Shown here piece by piece: positions 25,101 to 40,100 of a stretch of DNA of 64,000 nucleotides. The notes below the pieces were generated by a model. It saw only the letters and a list, made by a program, of their open reading frames with translations. It searched no databases and was not told where the DNA came from. Origin of the DNA: Allolobophora icterica (Eukaryota; Annelida; Clitellata; Crassiclitellata; Lumbricidae). The stretch covers positions 12,098,019 to 12,162,018 of the forward strand of contig OY744608.1 in the NCBI GenBank assembly GCA_963556255.1, read 5' to 3'. Position 1 is the stretch's first letter. Each line of letters opens with the position of its first letter. The position numbers and the translations under genes were made by a program.

Positions 25101-28100
25101 TCAAATCAGTTACTTTTAGCTGTGGTATTTTATCTTTTTTTGTAATATTATATTTTAAAGTTTAGTTAATAATAAGCCAAAACTACTTTAAAAAACTTAT
25201 GAGTAACGCTGTTGATAATGGTACTGATGATGTTTCTGACACGAAATCCAGTATTTCCCACATCTTTATGGTTATCTCTACTCGCATGTGCTGTTGTTGG
25301 TCTTAACTGCCAACTTGTTTTGGCATCATTTTATCAATTTTAAAACCTCAAATTATCCACTTTTTCACCTTTTGGTCTCTAAAATGGTAAAACTGTCCTA
25401 GTATTTTGCATCAGAAACCGTGAAACAAGAGCTACGTACAAATGGTCATACATGTAGCATTAAGTATTTTCTTGCCTCAAAAGTCATCAGCATCTGATTC
25501 ATGTTATGTTATTTTGAATATTTGGTTTGCAGCGAGTGTCGGAGAGCATGGAGCCTCAGTGGATCAACGTTCTTCTGGCTCCACCGTACATGATCTCGTC
25601 TCCTGCTGCTCCATTCCTTATAAACTACTATCATGATGGTGTCGGCATGAGTGCCTGTGGAAACATGAAAGAAATTCATAGGAAAAGGAGGCCAGGCGAC
25701 GGAGAAATAGATGGTAATGTTGTTGATGTTTTAATAATGATAATATATTTGTGTTTATTGACAAGCTCACTAACAAACTGCAGTAAGTAACATTGAAACA
25801 TATGACAGTACATTTATCTAGATCTGTCAGAACACACGTCTTGGAATCCTGTTAGGCATTCACTCATTTGCAGCTGCCCCTCAGGGAGTGGAAGGCTGAG
25901 TCGACCCATGGGGAACTTACGAACCGTGTCTTTCAAGATCTTATGTTCTTTGAGCAAGAGTGTTACCATTCATATATCTCCAATAATGTACATGTTTTGA
26001 ATATTTCTTCTGTTTGAACATTAAGTCTGATGTTCTTGTAATAAAGTCTCTTTTACAACCATTTTCATGCTGTTTGTTTTACAAGCAGGTAAATTATTTA
26101 ATTACGTACTCAGTGAGTTTCTGCATGCATGCATACTTTTAGGGTTGCAAGATCAGATGTGGGTCATAATGCATAAAGCATGTTGTTACTTACCAGCTAA
26201 TTGTGATGAAATCTTAATGTTCTGTTGTTCAGTAAGCGATGATTCAGACAGTGAAAGCGATACAGTCACGGAGGCTGGCAACAAAGCAAAGACACAGTTT
26301 AGATCCACAAAAAGTGGGAAAGCAATAGTTCCTTCAGGTGTGATTTATTTTAGTTTATCTCTCTTGTTTTTCTAAGAGCCACACTAGGGTGACACTTAAA
26401 ATTAAAATTTTAAATTTTTCAAGTCTCACCCTTTCAGATGGTTATATACCATTAAGTAACTACTCAGAATTTTTTTGAAATTAATTGGTCAATGTTTAAT
26501 GGTCACTCAACGCGGCTAAAGTTTTACAGTATGATTAATGTTTAACGCAATGTGAATGCAGTTCATCGTATTTGATACCACTACTATTTAACAAGTCCCT
26601 TTATGATTGTTTGCTTTTTTGAGTCTGGACCTTCCTTCGTATGTTTCTCAACCACCTGCAGTAGGTATTGCTTCTGTTCTTCCTGATTTGTAAGCACACC
26701 AATGAATGACTGTATCAGTACAACGCCGCGTCTGGGCGCATCATTCAAGACCTTTGAGCTCTTAACTCAGCGACGAGCCAAGAGAAAGCTGTCGTTAGTC
26801 GCCCATATGTTGGATGTAGTTGTAAGATGCCTACATGAACATCTAGTGCAGTGAAGAGTTTCTTAGTGTTTGTAGTTGTAAAATTAGATAGCTCTCATAG
26901 CGGTACTTGTTGCACATTAACTTTGATACGCCAAGGAGGGTCATCGCATCCCGGACGTTCGAGGGCTGCAACCATTGCAATCTTGCTATCATGAGAAACA
27001 GCCTAATCAAAAACCCAGGCCAACCAGCGTCTCGCTCAGGTACCACAAATGGTTTGAAAAGCTGTGTATTGTTGCTGTAGCAGCGGTCTCATTTGCTGCC
27101 TTGTAAGCAGTTGAATTCAAGAAGGCTTCGTAGTTCAAACTCAGTCAGATCAACATGAGAACTGAAGAGGTAGATTTTCAAACAGTGTATCAACTTCCCC
27201 ATCCACCGCGCTCTGTGGAATGCACCAGGAGCTATGATGGGCTGTTCATCAACAGGAGGGATGCCTAAAGATAGTCCCAGAAGCTCTTTGTAGTCATCTC
27301 GTGCATGAAAATTATTCAGGGATCTGGCACAGAACTGACCAAGTCATCTCTGACTGACCTCAGCTGTGCAACAATCAGCCCATCATACATGACACTTTTA
27401 TAGCCATCTTTATCAATTGAGCCCCAAGATTTCGCAAATCTTTCAAACAGTTTTATTGTAGGTATGCTAGATTTTACCATCAGAGTATCGAAGACTCTCC
27501 CCACGATGTCTGCAGGCCAAGCTTAGAAGGTCTGTCTTAAGCGCGCTCCAGCAGAACACATACTCCTGCATGAAGGATGGTATTGCTAGAAGTTGTGTTA
27601 AGAGACATAGATCGTATGGAGCCAGCTGTATTCCACTCTTCAAGCAAACTGAAAACGGCTAAAGCCTGCGCTTTGCCTGTTCCATTAGGCAGTAAAGAAA
27701 CTCAGAGTTTCATTGTTCCTTCACCTTATACCAGCATAGCCAGCCAGCCGGTTAACATGTTCCTATGATGTCAAAGCTGGCAATAACTTACCATCTCAGT
27801 GAACTGTAAGTGGAACCTCGGGAGCGAATGATGCATAGATTTCTTTGGCAATGATCTGACGATGTTGGCACCGAGCACGTCTAATGGATTCCCGATTGAT
27901 AACAATTTCAGCAGGATCATGGCCCAGTGATTGTGTATTGGCTGCTAGGATATGTGCAACATTTCTGTGACTGATTTTAATACTGTCGAATGCTAAAGCG
28001 ACACTTGGACCATTGGACTCGCAATTACATTAGGTCTTCACCGCTTTTTATTAATTTATTGGTTTTTAGTCAAATAAATAATAATTGCACAATGCACATG

Positions 28101-31100
28101 TCATGAGTGATAATAGGGGAAATTAAAATAAGAATTAAAAAATTTAATTGGCAGTGCAGACAACAAAAATATTTAGTGTATTATTTTTCAACATTGTTTT
28201 CTATATATCGAAATTTCAATGCCCTGGAGTGACCTCTAAATATTATCGGATTTCACTAAAACTTTTTATTGATGGTACTGATATTATAGAGAACATTTTT
28301 GAGGGGTGAGACTTTAAATAGTCTAAAAATAATTTTTCTGTGTATTGTTCAGTGTCACCCTAAGCCACACTATGCAACATATTATAATCAAGGGTGCATG
28401 TAAAGGTGATTTATATTTGTTGATCCCTGCATCATGAACTGTGTAGTATAAATATATGTTGTTTTGCAATGCATTGCATAAAAAGGTACCAGTGCATACT
28501 ATACACATGTAGGCTAACAAAGGGATGTACTTAATAATTATAATAATACGTGCCATTCCAGATGTTTTTCCACTGTTCTTAATGTTAAGTCTGTGAGAGA
28601 TCCTGTGTACCTTGGGGCATAGATTAATAATATTATATTATTATCAATGAGAATGATGTTGATTTTTACCATTGAAAATTTTTTGCCATAATTTAATCTT
28701 TGCATTTCAATTTATTTTACAGTTCCCGGAGTACCGTCTTACTTCCAGCCGTTCGAACAACCTGGGTTTCCGCTGCTTGCGTTCAGTCTTCCACCGAACC
28801 ACATGACTGACGGCGAACAGGAACATTTCCCTCAGTATGCCAAGTAAGTTAGAACCAGCTATGCACTCAAACTCAAGCTTTGTGTTTTAAGTTGTAACTC
28901 TTTTATGTTTAGTTGTATCAGTCCTGTGCTTAGTGTGAAGGACAGTTAACATAGATATGGGGGTTCAAATCCCTGTGAGGACAAAAGATGCCTGTAGTTT
29001 AATTCTATTATTCTAATGGTCAGTGTGGGACTGTACTCAGCGATTGGCGTTAAAATTCCTGACAGGACGTGAAATGCTATTAGCACTTGGCAATAAAATG
29101 AACACATCAAGTTTACTGTGTTGGTGGGAAAATCAGGTGGCAATGGAGAGGAGTGGCCTGAGCTGCCCTGAGATGTCGAGACTCTCAGATGAATTCACTA
29201 GCTCTTAATACACATTGCTGCTTCTTGGGATCTGCTTAGGAAATTAATCTCCTTACTTATGTTATTGTTCTGTGCCAAATTATTGGTTTATAACTGCGCT
29301 AAAGATCTTGAAAATTTTTAAGTGTTTCTTAAATGATTATTAGTTGTAAGTCAAATTGTGTCTTGTTTTTTAGTAGTGTGAGCAAGGAATTAGTTGAAAA
29401 CGATAAATTGTTGTTCTGTTTTAGGGAACAGCAAATGTATTTGGCTATCAGGAACATTGTCATTGCACTGTGGGCTTTAAATCCAAAGGCAAGTAATGAT
29501 TTGATTTATAGTCTTCATTGTTACAAGCATTCGACTGGAACTCAACTGGAACTCATTGTCATTTCCTCTGATTTTTCATGTGGTTCTCGCGAAGTAGCGG
29601 TGGAGTAATTTAGTTTATTATCACCAGCAGAACTACTTAATAGAATAATATCTGCATATCTTGTATCATTATGTTGTATCATTCATATCATTGGATACTG
29701 ACTTTGCAAGAGAGGATATCCTTTCATGCTGCCAATTGTTAAATCTAAATTGTTTAAAAGTGGTTTTGTTAATTGGAGTATCTTTAATTTTATTGAGTTG
29801 TGCATGTGTGACTTTATAATCTGCTCCTGTTATAGTTTATTTTAAAAATGTATGTAATCGTTGTATACAATGTAATGCATGTGCACTTGTCAGATGCAGA
29901 TAAAGGTAGGGACCTGCGAATCACAAATTTTCAGTCGAATCTCGAATCGAATCGGTGGTAAAGGTTCGAATTCGAATCGAATCTCGAATCGAATCAGCGG
30001 GTACCAGTTTGATTCATGAAGCTTGATAGCACAGGCGTACCACAGTATCAATAGGCCCTATATCAATAACTTTTCAGCAGTTTAAGATCAATTAAACTAA
30101 ACATTAAGCTAATTAACAGAATAAAAAATAGCATAAATAATTTATGAGTTAAGTAGGTAAGTATATTTTTTATTGTACAAATTGCATGCCGCACTTAGGT
30201 GTACATACATCTAAACGGAGTTTAATTTTCTAATTATAAACCCTTTTCTTGCCAGAGAGTTTGCAGTCGTCGCGTTCCGCGTTGCACGCAGAAATTCAAC
30301 AACCAATCCACGCGCAATAAACAATTAAAAGTAATTTTAAGGGAATTAGTTTACAACAAAGTCGTTATCATTATTCCGAAAAACGATTCGAAAATTTTCG
30401 AATCATGACTTCATTTTCGAATCGAATCGAATACCGCCGTCCGATTCGTTTTCGAATCGAATATCGAAGCTTCGCAGGTCCCTAGATAAAGGCTACTTAC
30501 TTACTTACTTACTTAGAAGCAAATTCTTGTTATTTTCTAATGAAGGATGTTGTTTTCACCTCAGACAACTGACAATGCCATTGATTGCTTCAGCATGGTG
30601 CTCTATAGAGTTGTTCCTACATACATAAATATGTAATATCCATAAAAGCATGTTTGTGTGGCTACTCTCCAACAATACGTTTGTCTGTAGGAGGTGCTGA
30701 CTGTGGAGAAGTGCATTCCTCACCTGATCTGTCGAGGTCTTGTACGCGTGCGATGTATTCAGGAACTTCCTTCAGTCGTTCACTACCTCACAAGGAAAGC
30801 CTACATCAACACTGGTCTCTTCCAGGGCTCCACAACCGACATCATTCCTTCTGGGACATTCAGGGTATGCTCCAGTTTCTCTATGAAAATGCCAGTAGTA
30901 GTGTCAAATGGGCCATGTCTTGATGGACTTATTGGTCTATTTGCTTTCTTAAATTGTGAATTTTGCACTGTTCTTTCATATGCAGCATGACTATCGTTAT
31001 CTGTCTTTGTTTTGCAGAAGACCGTTCTCATAGTTGGTGCTGGTCCAGCAGGTTTGGCGGCAGCAAGGCAACTCACAAATCTAGGGTGTCAGGTTTGATT

Positions 31101-34100
31101 CTCTTCTTTTTATACACATGGCGATTTATAAAATCAGTTATTCAACTAGCAGAACATTGAAAAAGTCTTACCGTATATACTCGAGAATAAGTCGCAAAAT
31201 TTTGGACAATTTTTCAAATCTGAAGTCGGGGGTACGACTTATATTTGGGTGAAGGCAAAATTTCATGTGTGAACCAGCGAGGTAATAGACGAATGTGTCC
31301 GCAAACGAATGGTACTCTACCTCATCGCCTTGCCAATATATTATTTCTTGTTGGGTAAAATCATAACTGTTTCTATTATACCTAAATTAAAATAATCTAT
31401 TTGAAGAATGTTTATTTTGTATAGAAATTGAAGGTTCTTGCAAAAATTGAGCATTTGATTAAAGTTTTCTTTGTAAATAATTAATTCTTCCGTGAATCTT
31501 GTTCCTACTTCTTTACCGGCATCTCTCACAAGGTAAAGTCTTCCACTCAGCATAATAGCGCATAAGTTTCACAGTGCAGGATACGCAGTACAATTTATGT
31601 CTAAAAGTTTGAGGTCTACTTACAGCATTTAAAAGTGTACATTGAAAACAGGTAGAGGAACCTTCAAAACCAGATAGGCAGGAAGTTGAGTTATAGTGCT
31701 ATATCAAGAAACTGATGACTCTACGCTACAGTATATACTCCTTGCTCTATACGTTCCGCCATGGTGGCTATAATAGGCAATTTCACAAATTTCTTTAAGT
31801 GCAAAAACCACAAACTCCACATATATCAAAATAAATTTAAAATAAATTATTTCATTTATATAATTTGGCAAAACTTTTAAATTCATTTAGCAATGCTTTA
31901 AAAAGCATAAAAGGCGCTTATGACATAGTTTGAAAAATCATTCATGGCGTCCAGCATGACCTCTCAACAATGCTAGTATAGTGTGATCAAACAGTTGCCA
32001 GATGACGCGTGATTTACGGCCGCGACTTATATTAGGGTCAATGCATTTTCTCACTTTCCCAGCCCAAAATTTAGGGGACGACTTATACTTGAAGCCGACT
32101 TATTCTCGAGTATATACGGTTATTCTTTTTAGAAAATGTGACTTTTATGTAACTTTCCTGCACACTTATGTATGTATGTATCAAGATAATTAATATAGCG
32201 CATTTAAGGATCTTCACAAAAGCGCTGCACACATGGCTATCTGACTGATCTAAACAAGTATGTTTTAAGACCGTTTGAGAATGTGTGCTGCACAGGGCCA
32301 ACTGCAACAGCACATAAATGCAAGTTATGCAATGGAAGGCTGTTCTACGAAGATGGTCCAATACATGAGAAGGCACAATGGCCTGGCCAAGATGGCCACA
32401 TGTTTGTCATGCATGTCATGTTTGTTTTTTGACCAGTTGATCACTTGCAGAATTTGTTGACCTTACATGGTTTTGTTGTGCTTTCATTTGTGGCCTGATG
32501 GCCAGAATGAAGTAAACTGTATGTCGCAGAATTATTTGTGTAGTAATAAGCAGTTATTTGTCAATAATGAATAATACATTAGAAAACTGTGAACTCTACA
32601 AAAATGAAATTATGCAATGATAAATTATAAATAAATAAAATTACGAAATAAATAGTACTTTATTATTGTTATTATTTATTTATTATTATTATTAACTGGT
32701 TGAAGTGTTGTGTTGATGCTAGGTAACTGTTCTGGAGGCCCGGGACAGAATCGGTGGGAGGGTCTGTGATGACTTCAGCCTGGGTGTATGTGTTGCCAAA
32801 GGGGCTCAGGTGATTAATGGGGTGACTAACAATCCCATCACTCTCTTGTGTCATCAGGTAAGCCAGTGTTTATCTTTAGCTGCTTGACAGAATTTCATTC
32901 AGTTTACGAGTAGCTGCCGAGGATTTTATTTATTTTGTGTTATCAGATAAATATTTGCTACAAATTCTCAGTCAGTGATGCTAAATGTTGCCTTGATAGG
33001 TTCTTAATACCAGCATGTGCTACCTAAATATTTCATACATGCAACTGTACGTTAAGAAAAGTTCATTAAGCTAATTAGAATGAGTGACTCTGAGAGGTTC
33101 TGAAAGGTACTATGTAAAAATCAGATGCATACATACATGTAAAAAATGCTGTATCAGTTAAAGCTAATGCTGTATCAGTTAAAGCTAATGCTGTATCAGT
33201 TAAAGCCAATGCTGTATCAGTTAAAGCCAATGCTGTATCAGTTAAAGCCAATGCTGTATCAGTTAGCCTTTATGTGATTAAATGAATTGCAAGTTGAAGG
33301 ATTGATCTATATAGTATTCAGTATAAAAATGTGAACTTGACTTGTGCATGTAATGTAGTATTTTGTGAAGTTATGTAACTTCAATACTCCCTTAGAGAGT
33401 CATTAAATGGGAAGCGTGTAGGATTAGTTTTTAGCGGACAAATAACAGAGATTATAGGTAACATAGTTTTAGAGCATTATCTTACTATGCAACAATGTTG
33501 TTGTTGTCTGGTTCTTGTTGCTGTGTTGCAATATCTTGCGCTTTCATCCAGTCATCTAGATCTGCAGCCATGCCTGTGAGGTCCACAAATAATAGGACAA
33601 TAGTGCTAAATATATTTAAATGCTTCATAGACGCATTCAATTGCAAAGCTTTTTTACTTCATTTTAAATCAAACGATGGTGCCCTGAGTTTGTACGATCT
33701 TCCAAGTGTAAAAACCCTTAATGTTGAAGTCACACAGATTGGAATGAGCAATTGTCAACCTGACTTACTTGCTTTTGGAGTAGTAATGCTACCTTTTGAC
33801 ACATGTGGTTGCAAAAGTACAGGTAATTTGAACGTCGGAGTGTTGAACGTTAAAAATATTTCGGTAGAATGCTTAATTTAAAGGTTAAAGGTTAACTTAA
33901 TCTGCTGTTGTTTCTTCATTCAGACCGGAAACGAGGTCGTTGAGATCAGTGACCTTTGCCCTCTGCTGACAGAGTCTGGGGAGGTCATGGACCCAGACAT
34001 TGACAAGTACATGGACTTCCATTTCAACTCACTGCTCGAGAACGTCCATCTCTGGCGAACGAGGAGTATCAGAGAAGATACAAATTTGTTAGGTAACGCT

Positions 34101-37100
34101 CAACAGATGATCAAGTACTTAGATGGTAGAAAGCCAACGAGAGGTTTTAACTTTTTTAAAGCAGTTCTGGTGTGCAGAAAATTGTAACTTGGCAGCACTT
34201 GTGTGAGGCACTTAAAAGGCACTATCTTAAGTATCTTGATAAATATGCACACATGCATGCTTACATATGTAGATACTCACATGCATCCATGTACATGCAT
34301 ACACACACGCATACTTAGATACTTACATGCCGGTGCACAAAAATTCTGATCCGAGGTGTGGATAAATGTTTAATTATGGACTGGAAGATCCATATGATGC
34401 TCTCTTTTGGAGATGTACCACGTTATGATGAGCCGTACTTTGATTGAGTCAGGTTCTAGAGCTGATCTGAAATTTAGATTTATCTACATGTCTGTGTTTT
34501 GGCAGAATTTAATGAGGCTTGATGTAAGTAGGCCATAGCATATTTCAAGGTTGCTGTTTTTCCTAGAGTTTTTTTGCATTTCTGATAATAATCCAGTGCT
34601 GCTCGTGAATTACTAAATATGTTTTTAATAATTATTCTCACCGTGTGCTTGAAAATCTTCAAGAATCTATTGCTTGTGGTTTGTATAAGAATTTTCGTAG
34701 TCCAGACCAGTGGTTTGTAATACAGAACTGCAGTTAATCAGTTTGTTACATTTTTTCCTTTCAATTAATTTCATGGATTTCTAACAAGTATTCCGCAGAA
34801 TATCTTTCTATGTCTACTGGTTAGTAGAGAGGTTGAACTGACAGTTGTTGTGTTCTGTTTGAAGGCAAACTCAAAGAAATGCACCAACAGTTTGTTGACG
34901 AGACTCAGCTAGATTTCACGAAGGTATTATTTATGTACTCATATTTATGTAGCTCCACTATCTATATGACCAAGCATTAGTCAGTGACGCTGAGCAATCG
35001 TGCACAAGAACTTGCTCCAGGTCCCTACACATTGACCACTAAGGGTGAGGTTTGAACATGTACTATCTTCATTGCATGGTGAGCATTTACTCCTGTCAGC
35101 TACCATGTCACACAATCAGCCAACGTGTCTCATGGTAGCCGATTTTTCAGAAGGTTGTCTTTTTTCGGTCAGGATACTCGTAAGTTTCTCCTGAACCAGT
35201 TTTTGCTTATCCTTTTGAGGCCCTTAAATGGCACTTATAGGATGCAAGCTTTGTTTAGAGACCTTGTGATATTCTCAGATGGACTATGTACAGTACACAA
35301 AGTCTGTTAGGCAAAGTAGTGCAGATTGTTTCTGCTACTAGTTCAGCATAAGAAATTGGCCTTTTCATTGTCAAGCAATGGTGTCTGTAAGAAATTGTTG
35401 TCCTCTTGTTGCACTTCTGGTGTAATTTTTGCAACAGGCAACACATTTTAGAGATGAAATATCCTGTGACCTATAAGGACCAGTTGTGACAGTGCAACTG
35501 TAGTACAGTTATGTTAGTAGTGCTATTAAGGTATAGGCGTTGTTAGTTGCCTTATTATAAGAGCATCTTTGGGCAACACATTCCATGATGGTGTTGTGTT
35601 AAGCCATTCAAATGGAAAGAGATTGGAAAAGTCTTGAATTTTAATAGTGCACTTCATGATTATGTACTGACTAAGTGGAACTGTACTATTGACTTTGCAG
35701 GAAGAAGAACAAGTGCTCCAGTTTCATTACGCTTACCTGGAACAGGCATGTGGTGCAACTCTAGACCAGATTTCAGCTCTCAACTGGGACCAGAATGAAT
35801 TCTTCAACCAGTTCGGAGGAGCCGTCTGTCTGGTGCCTGGCGGATACTCAAAAGTTATGAAGGAACTGGCCAAGGACATTGACATAAGACTCAACACTCA
35901 GGTAGACACTACATCAGAGCCTCCTTATAATACATGCCATTATCAATTGAATTCTAATATAACATGGTTAGGGACTGGATCCAGAAGTTAGCTAAAGAAA
36001 AAGACCTCATTATAAATTGAATTCTAATATAACTCGGTTACGGACATGGATCCAAAAGTTAACTATAGAAAATGACGTCATTATGACACACAGTACCGTT
36101 ATAAGATTGCTTTTGATATGGCTCCCAAAAACAGCGTTTAAAAAAGTTTATAGTGTATAAAGATTCATTATGATTACTTGTCTTTCTGCTTGCTTCTACA
36201 ACAGTTCAGATATTCTTAGCTATTTGGTCATGTATATATTCTCAATTTTTTAACTTTCAAATTGGGTGCAGTATTAACCCCTTTAGCGTGGATCCCGAGT
36301 ATACTCGGGCTGAGTAATCCGTTCCCATAGCGTGTAGCCCGAGTTAACTCGGGCAAGGATAGAACTCACCACCTAGTAGGTGTGGAGCCCGTATAAACTC
36401 GGGATAACGTTAGAAGGTCATGTCTGTTGTGCAGGGGGTGTCTTAGTACATGCTGTAGCAGCCCTGGGGTAACCTTGGCCTAGTCACGTGGTCACTGGCG
36501 ACTGCTAGCCGGCCGTCGTGTCCGTATTTTAGGTCAAAATGGCAGGTCGCAAACGTGGTCTGTCTAGAGAAGAAATTACGCGTTTGTTAGAAGACAGTGA
36601 TAGTATGTCTGAGTTTGCAGACAGCGATGATGACATTCATAACAGTTCTAGTGAGTTCAGTGGTGATGAGAGTGATGGAAGCCAAGAAACAGTGGATTAC
36701 GATGCTGAATCTCCTTTCGCATGGTGCGACCGAGATCCTTTTCCACGTGTTCGCCTTCCGTTTACTGGTTCACCTGGGCGCAAGGTTGACGTGAGTGATA
36801 CGCAGGATCCACTGCTTTACTTTAATTTATTTATTACCGAAGAGATGTTGGATGTCATTGTCCGTGAAACGAACAGACGTGCTCAGCAACTGATCAACAT
36901 TTCTGTTTCCAAAAGGAGATCAAGGCTGAATAAATGGATTGACGTAACTCGTGATGAACTGCTAGTGCTGTTCTCACTCTTCATATACCAAGGTATTGTA
37001 CACAAGCCAGAAATGAAGATGTTCTGGAGCACTAAACCTTTGCTGGAGACGCCTTACATTCGCATGATTATGTCAGAAGAACGCTATAGTCTGCTATGGA

Positions 37101-40100
37101 AGTGTCTGCACTTTGTGGACAATACATCACTCCCCGCAGTCTCTAATCCAGCAGAGAAATCATTCAAGAAAATAAAATGGTTCTTTGACAAGTTGATAGA
37201 GAGATTTTCCACAGTTTACGTACCAGGAGAGAACATTGCCATTGACGAGTCGCTCATGCTATGGAAAGGCAGATTGGCAATGAAGCAATATATTCCAATG
37301 AAAAGAGCACGGTTCGGCTTGAAATCATACGAACTGTGCGAATCTTCATCAGGATACATTTGGAACGCCATAGTGCACACTGGAACAGCCATGCAGCTGG
37401 AGACTTCATCGGATGGACTGACGTCGTCAAGAATAGTTCTAACGCTGGCAAAGGAACTCATGGGCAAGGGTTACTGTATTTTCATGGACAACTGGTATTC
37501 CTCTCCAAGCCTCTACCGAGAACTACGGATGAAAGAAACTGATGCCGTTGGAACAGTCCGTCTGAATAGTGAAAACATGCCAATGGACTTGAAGCAGAAG
37601 AAGATTCCACGTGGTGAAGCAGTGGCTCGTTTCACAAACGACATGATGGTACAAAAATGGATGGATAAGAAGGAGGTCACAGTGATGTCAACTTTCCACT
37701 CCAGCGAAATGGAAACCGTGAAAACTCATAGAGGTGACAAACGTAAACCAGCTGCAGTTCTCACGTACAACAAAAACATGGGGGCTGTTGACATGGCCGA
37801 CCAGATGCTTGTGGCATACCCCACAGAACGGAAAAGACATAAAGTGTGGTATAAAAAGCAATTCCGCCATCTGTTGAATCAGACTGTTCTGAACAGCTAC
37901 ATACTGTTCCGAAAAGATAACCCAACTACAAAGATGAACCATTTGCAGTTCAGGGTGAGACTTACAGAGAGACTGCTGGAAGTGTATCATGATCCAGCTC
38001 GTCTTCGAAAAAAGGGTAGGCCATCGTCTGATGAGTCTAATCCACTGCGGTTGACAGCACGCCACTTTCCAAATCTCATTCCTCCAAGTGCAGGCAAGGA
38101 GCGACCTACTCGTTGTTGCAAGGTTTGCTGTTCGCAGACTGGAACTGATGGCAAAAAACTTCGCAAAGAAACCAGATACAGTTGCAGAGAGTGTGGCGAA
38201 GTTGGACTGTGCCCTGCCCCATGCTTTGAATTGTATCACACCAAATCCAAATACTGATCTACGTTGTAGCGGTCACTTTCATAACTATGATAACTCTTTG
38301 TTTTTTGTGGTACTGACCACAAATTTTGACATGTTGCATGACTGGTGTTCTTCTGTTGTAATTTTGCCGAGAATGTGCAGAAAACTTATTTTCAAGTGAA
38401 TAAAAAATTTTTGGGGTGACAATATAATGCAAAAAAACTTATAGGATTACTTCCAGAACAATCATAGCATCATTATAACACCAATATCTGAAAAAAAATT
38501 TTCACAAAAATTCCCTCCTGGCCGAGAGTTAACAAAAATTTTATTCCACGCTAAAGGGGTTAAAGACCTTGCAATACCGGTAAGTGGTTTGAAAAGGAGG
38601 TTTTCACTTAAACCCAAAAGTGTAATAAACAAATAACTTTCTGAGTTAAGCAATATATTCAGCTAGGGTGAACATGTTAGAAGTTACTTACAAAATTTGT
38701 CCTAAACAGTATTGTTAGCTTTTTGCTTGCAATAGGCAGCTAACACTTAATTTTTATTGTGTAACTGTTTTAATCCAACTGCCACTATTGTGTATTTCAA
38801 CTGATATTTGGGAAAGCATTTTTGTAAAGTGGAAGGGATTCCAAGTGTTCAGAAGGGACACTTTATTGAAGTTTTGGCTGGATACTGATGATGTGACTCA
38901 GTTTTTTTAACACTCTTCCAGGTGACTTCAGTCGACTACAGTGAAGATCGTGTTAATGTTCGGACTTTTGGTGGATCGGAGTTGGCTGCCGACTATATCA
39001 TCGTAACTCTTCCTCTCTACCTTCTCAGGAAAGAAGTTATCAAGTTCACTCCTTCACTGCCTGTCAAGAAAACAGAAGCAGTTGAGAAAATGGGGACTGG
39101 GGTTCTTGAAAAGGTTTGTATGTTTGCTGCTATTACATGCAAGAAGTTTTCTCGTGGTATTATTCATTCATAGATTTTTATAGTGCCTGTTCAAGAGGAC
39201 TATTTAGACTGCTTCTGACTAGATACTCAGAAATTGGGTAGATATACAATTTAATGAGAATGTAGTAAAAATAAACATGACATTGACAGCAAATAGATTA
39301 GCTCATTTCGTTCATTCAATGAAAGTATTTACATAGCCCCTCTCCAAGATAACTACTCAGTGGTGCTGCTGGGCCATTCTCTGCGGAAAACATGCAATCT
39401 CGATGTCAAGAAACAATCTCTTTGTCACCTGAAGCAAGTAGGGTATTCACTTAAACAAATCAGCACTTTTACACACTTGTCTATATTCTGTGGGTCATTT
39501 GCGTGTGCTGGTTATTCCCATGTGCGGATTCTATAAATGTGAAAATGCAGTATATAAATTAGCAGTTGTTGAATCGTAATTAGTAGGGGCTTAAGTTTTC
39601 CTTACATAGTGGGAAAATAAATGTTGTGGTCTATGTTGGCATCTTGTATTCGTTCACATTTAGCAACTAATGTTGGTTACTGATATATGCAGAGGAACAA
39701 AGGAAAAACCAGTTAGACCGAGTGTCTTGAATCATTTAGCCATGCCTATTATCCGTAGTCCACTTACTTACTCATGTTCTCTTTCTGTTTGTTTGGTTCT
39801 CTCTGTTTAGGTCGTGTTGCAGTTTAGTCATTGTTTCTGGAGCAAGAAAACGGGAAACGCTGACATCTTTGGTCATGTGCCGGACAGTTCGTCGGCTCGA
39901 GGACTTTTCACTGTCTTTTATGATATCACAGCTCATGTATGTATTTGTTAGATGACATATTTTGTTTAATTTATTAATATAATATTGTTATGCTAGTTTA
40001 AAATCATGCTAGTATAATTGTGCTAATCATCATTTGTATGTTGGGTATTGTGATGCATCTTGGGCTCAATAGATGCTCACTGCACAACTCAGAGTAGGCA

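Noticed and set aside
33148..33265. CRISPR-like array of regular repeats.
   Set aside because: Units abut with no unique spacers; it is an ordinary minisatellite in an animal intron.
33495..33881. 128-codon ORF as a nested gene in KDM1B intron 11.
   Set aside because: It is partly repeated elsewhere in the same gene's introns and has no domain; treated as a repeat.
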